Shown here one piece after another: positions 5,333-6,581 of a stretch of DNA of 6,581 nucleotides; position 1 is the stretch's first letter; each line of letters opens with the position of its first letter. Under the pieces are notes generated by a model, which saw nothing but the letters and a program-made list of their open reading frames with translations, did not search any database and had not been told where the DNA came from. The translations under genes were made by a program, and so were the position numbers. Source of the stretch: Verrucomicrobiota bacterium (GTDB lineage: Bacteria; Verrucomicrobiota; Verrucomicrobiia; Limisphaerales; UBA1412); NCBI GenBank assembly GCA_017557085.1, contig JAFZAR010000065.1:1-6581 (forward strand), written 5' to 3'.

Positions 5333-5911
5333 ATGAATAAGAATGTTTTTAATTCACAGGTTTTGAGGAGTTTTCATGCGTATTTGGCGATGTTCTTTTT
5401 GCCGGCAGTCTTTTTATTTGCCGTGACGGGATCTCTTTATATTTTTGGTGTCAAGGGAGATCTGAATACAAAGTCTTATCAGATCCAGCTGAGCCAGTCT
5501 CTGCCTCGGCCGCTTGCCCAGAACATTGAGGCGCAGGAACAGGTGATGGTGGATTACGCCAGGGAACACGGGATCGAAGTGCCTGAGGGCAAAGCGCAAA
5601 AGGGACGCATGGGAGTCACGCTGGGCAATCCGGCCGGTTATCATCTGGTATTGATCCCTGACCGCGCGGAAAACTCCGCCGAGCTTCAGGTCAATCAGCC
5701 GGGGCTGTATTATAGGATCGTGCTTCTCCACAAAGCCAAATGCGGCTGGGTGTTCAAGAGCTTTGGAGTCGCGACGGGTATTTGTCTGGTGCTGCTTTAT
5801 GTGAGCGGAATCATCCTGATATGGAAGAATATCCGTTTGAAAAACAAAGCTTTGATCTTGTGCGGGATCGGCTTGCTGGCTATCATTGTTGCCGGTTTGT
5901 TGAGTTTTTAA
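5333..5911 (+). CDS. PepSY-type three-helix membrane protein
   Basis: This 192-residue inner-membrane protein has one short N-terminal segment followed by a helix at about 16-39, a periplasmic PepSY-like region (about 42-138), and two C-terminal helices (about 144-164 and 172-191). The opening RSFHAYLAMFFLP with the following VTGSLYIF, and later LLHK with VLLYVSGIILIW, are the two recognisable blocks of PepSY_TM proteins. Larger relatives such as PiuB and FoxB act in iron or siderophore handling and reduction. H15 and H133, at the start of each block, are candidate haem ligands by analogy; this is inference. The protein is about half the length of the usual four-helix members, so it is a compact form. 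ATG 5333 is chosen over the in-frame GTG 5324 because AAAGAAG just upstream is better spaced for it. The leader 5189-5332 holds no evident gene. Confidence 0.75.
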   Translation: MNKNVFNSQVLRSFHAYLAMFFLPAVFLFAVTGSLYIFGVKGDLNTKSYQIQLSQSLPRPLAQNIEAQEQVMVDYAREHGIEVPEGKAQKGRMGVTLGNPAGYHLVLIPDRAENSAELQVNQPGLYYRIVLLHKAKCGWVFKSFGVATGICLVLLYVSGIILIWKNIRLKNKALILCGIGLLAIIVAGLLSF

Positions 5912-5927
5912 GAAATTTTAGATTTAA

Positions 5928-6437
5928 ATGGTGAAAATAAACCCATTATTCATTCGGTATGATAAAGGATGGCCATTACGTAACTTCCTTAAATTTGGGA
6001 TGATTATTGGCATTGCACTAATGCCATTTACAGTTTTTTTAATATATAATACCATCCCATTTAAAATTATTTTTCAAATTGGCCATAAGGGGGATATCCC
6101 GTACATACTTTTCTTCAATGTTGATATATCGCTAATACTTTGTGGTGGTTATATTTCTTATGCTTTTTTTTTATTATTTATAACCGTTTTATACTATGCT
6201 TTATTAGGTGTTTTTACGGGTTTCATATCGAATACACTGTTATGCATTTACAAAAGGGTAAAGATAATTATAAATAAAGGAGATGATAATGTTGATTATT
6301 TAGATTTTTCTGAAAAGGTAACAAGGGTAGAGATTGAAAGATTTCTTAAAATCGGAGTAATACTGACAATCATTGCTATAACTGTACCTTCTTATTTTTT
6401 GTGGGATATCAATAATATTTTTGTGAACTATCAATAA
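5928..6437 (+). CDS. AT-rich hypothetical multi-helix membrane protein
   Basis: I do not recognise this 169-residue protein. Hydrophobic stretches at about 20-40, 59-104 (long enough for two helices) and 139-159 suggest four membrane crossings. A charged loop at 109-138 (YKRVKIIINKGDD onward) probably lies in the cytoplasm. No signal peptide or catalytic motif is seen. Base composition departs sharply from its neighbours: 6001-6060 counts to 28 percent GC and 6181-6240 to 33 percent, while 5581-5640 in the PepSY gene is 63 percent. TTA and ATA codons are common. This suggests recent acquisition. It begins 16 bases after the PepSY stop, has no clear Shine-Dalgarno site, and ends before a strong terminator. 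Small AT-rich membrane proteins of this size include bacteriocin immunity and phage exclusion proteins, but nothing here proves such a role. Confidence 0.7.
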   Translation: MVKINPLFIRYDKGWPLRNFLKFGMIIGIALMPFTVFLIYNTIPFKIIFQIGHKGDIPYILFFNVDISLILCGGYISYAFFLLFITVLYYALLGVFTGFISNTLLCIYKRVKIIINKGDDNVDYLDFSEKVTRVEIERFLKIGVILTIIAITVPSYFLWDINNIFVNYQ

Positions 6438-6505
6438 TGTGTGGGATATAAATGACTGGGTTGTGAGATGTTTTGCTATTTGAGAATTTTTTAGTTAGTC
6501 AAAAG

Positions 6506-6540
6506 AAAAAGACGAGATTCCAAAAACTCGTCTTTTTTTT
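6506..6540 (+). terminator. Intrinsic (Rho-independent) terminator, probably usable in both directions
   Basis: AAAAAGACGAG (6506-6516) pairs perfectly with CTCGTCTTTTT (6527-6537) around a 10-base loop, and T continues to 6540. On the opposite strand the stem is followed by TTTTTCTTTTG, so it can also stop leftward transcription from beyond the window. It ends the PepSY and AT-rich gene unit. The remaining bases (6541-6581) show nothing identifiable. Confidence 0.9.
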
Positions 6541-6581
6541 GATCGAAGTTTAGGAATGAGAAGAAACTTTTATTTTTAGCA

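Noticed and set aside
6400..6449. Direct repeat TGTGGGATAT (6400-6409 and 6440-6449), with ATCAATAAT also repeated nearby
   Set aside because: It is short, lies in AT-rich DNA at a gene end, and lacks flanking duplications or an insertion element. It may be a small local duplication.
6452..6581. Possible C-terminal end of a leftward gene entering from the right edge
   Set aside because: The open frame would run through the intrinsic terminator, and the visible residues match no known family.

Overview
The window is about 6.6 kb of bacterial DNA, mostly near 50 percent GC, with a strongly AT-rich gene at the right end. The organism is probably a double-membraned, perhaps anaerobic, bacterium. 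The evidence is a secreted M16-type zinc peptidase with a signal peptide, a tRNA whose CCA tail is encoded in the DNA, Isc-type iron-sulfur proteins and a PepSY membrane protein. The phylum cannot be fixed from the sequence.

Layout, left to right. (1) The N-terminal 65 codons of a signal-peptide-bearing M16 peptidase run leftwards off the window edge (1-195). (2) A tRNA-Cys(GCA) gene at 400-475 has a good promoter. (3) A rightward operon starts from an extended -10 promoter at 530-557. It holds iscU (609-1049), an iscS homologue that overlaps it by 8 bases (1042-2253), and an NCS2-type permease (2282-3838). (4) A leftward AAA/DUF4143 ATPase gene (3835-5049) meets the permease gene tail to tail, and a shared TTAA supplies both stop codons. 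(5) The 283-base region 5050-5332 carries the ATPase promoter and three evenly spaced, near-palindromic 22-base sites. (6) A small PepSY-type three-helix membrane protein is at 5333-5911. (7) An AT-rich, unrecognised membrane protein is at 5928-6437, followed by a clear intrinsic terminator at 6506-6540.

The most notable result is in the iscU-iscS pair. The IscU homologue has every expected cluster-ligand residue. The IscS homologue keeps the mobile-loop cysteine (C328, the same number as in E. coli IscS) and the C-terminal IscU-docking tail. It has Arg203 where the PLP-binding lysine should be, and it has also lost the residues matching E. coli Asn155, Gln183 and Arg354. This suggests a cysteine desulfurase that no longer makes sulfur from cysteine but may still assemble clusters with IscU, possibly from free sulfide with C328 as a ligand.

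The second notable result is the operator array. Its half-sites chain together, with the right half of each site identical to the left half of the next. The first site fills the spacer of the ATPase promoter, which implies tight and possibly self-imposed control of the ATPase.
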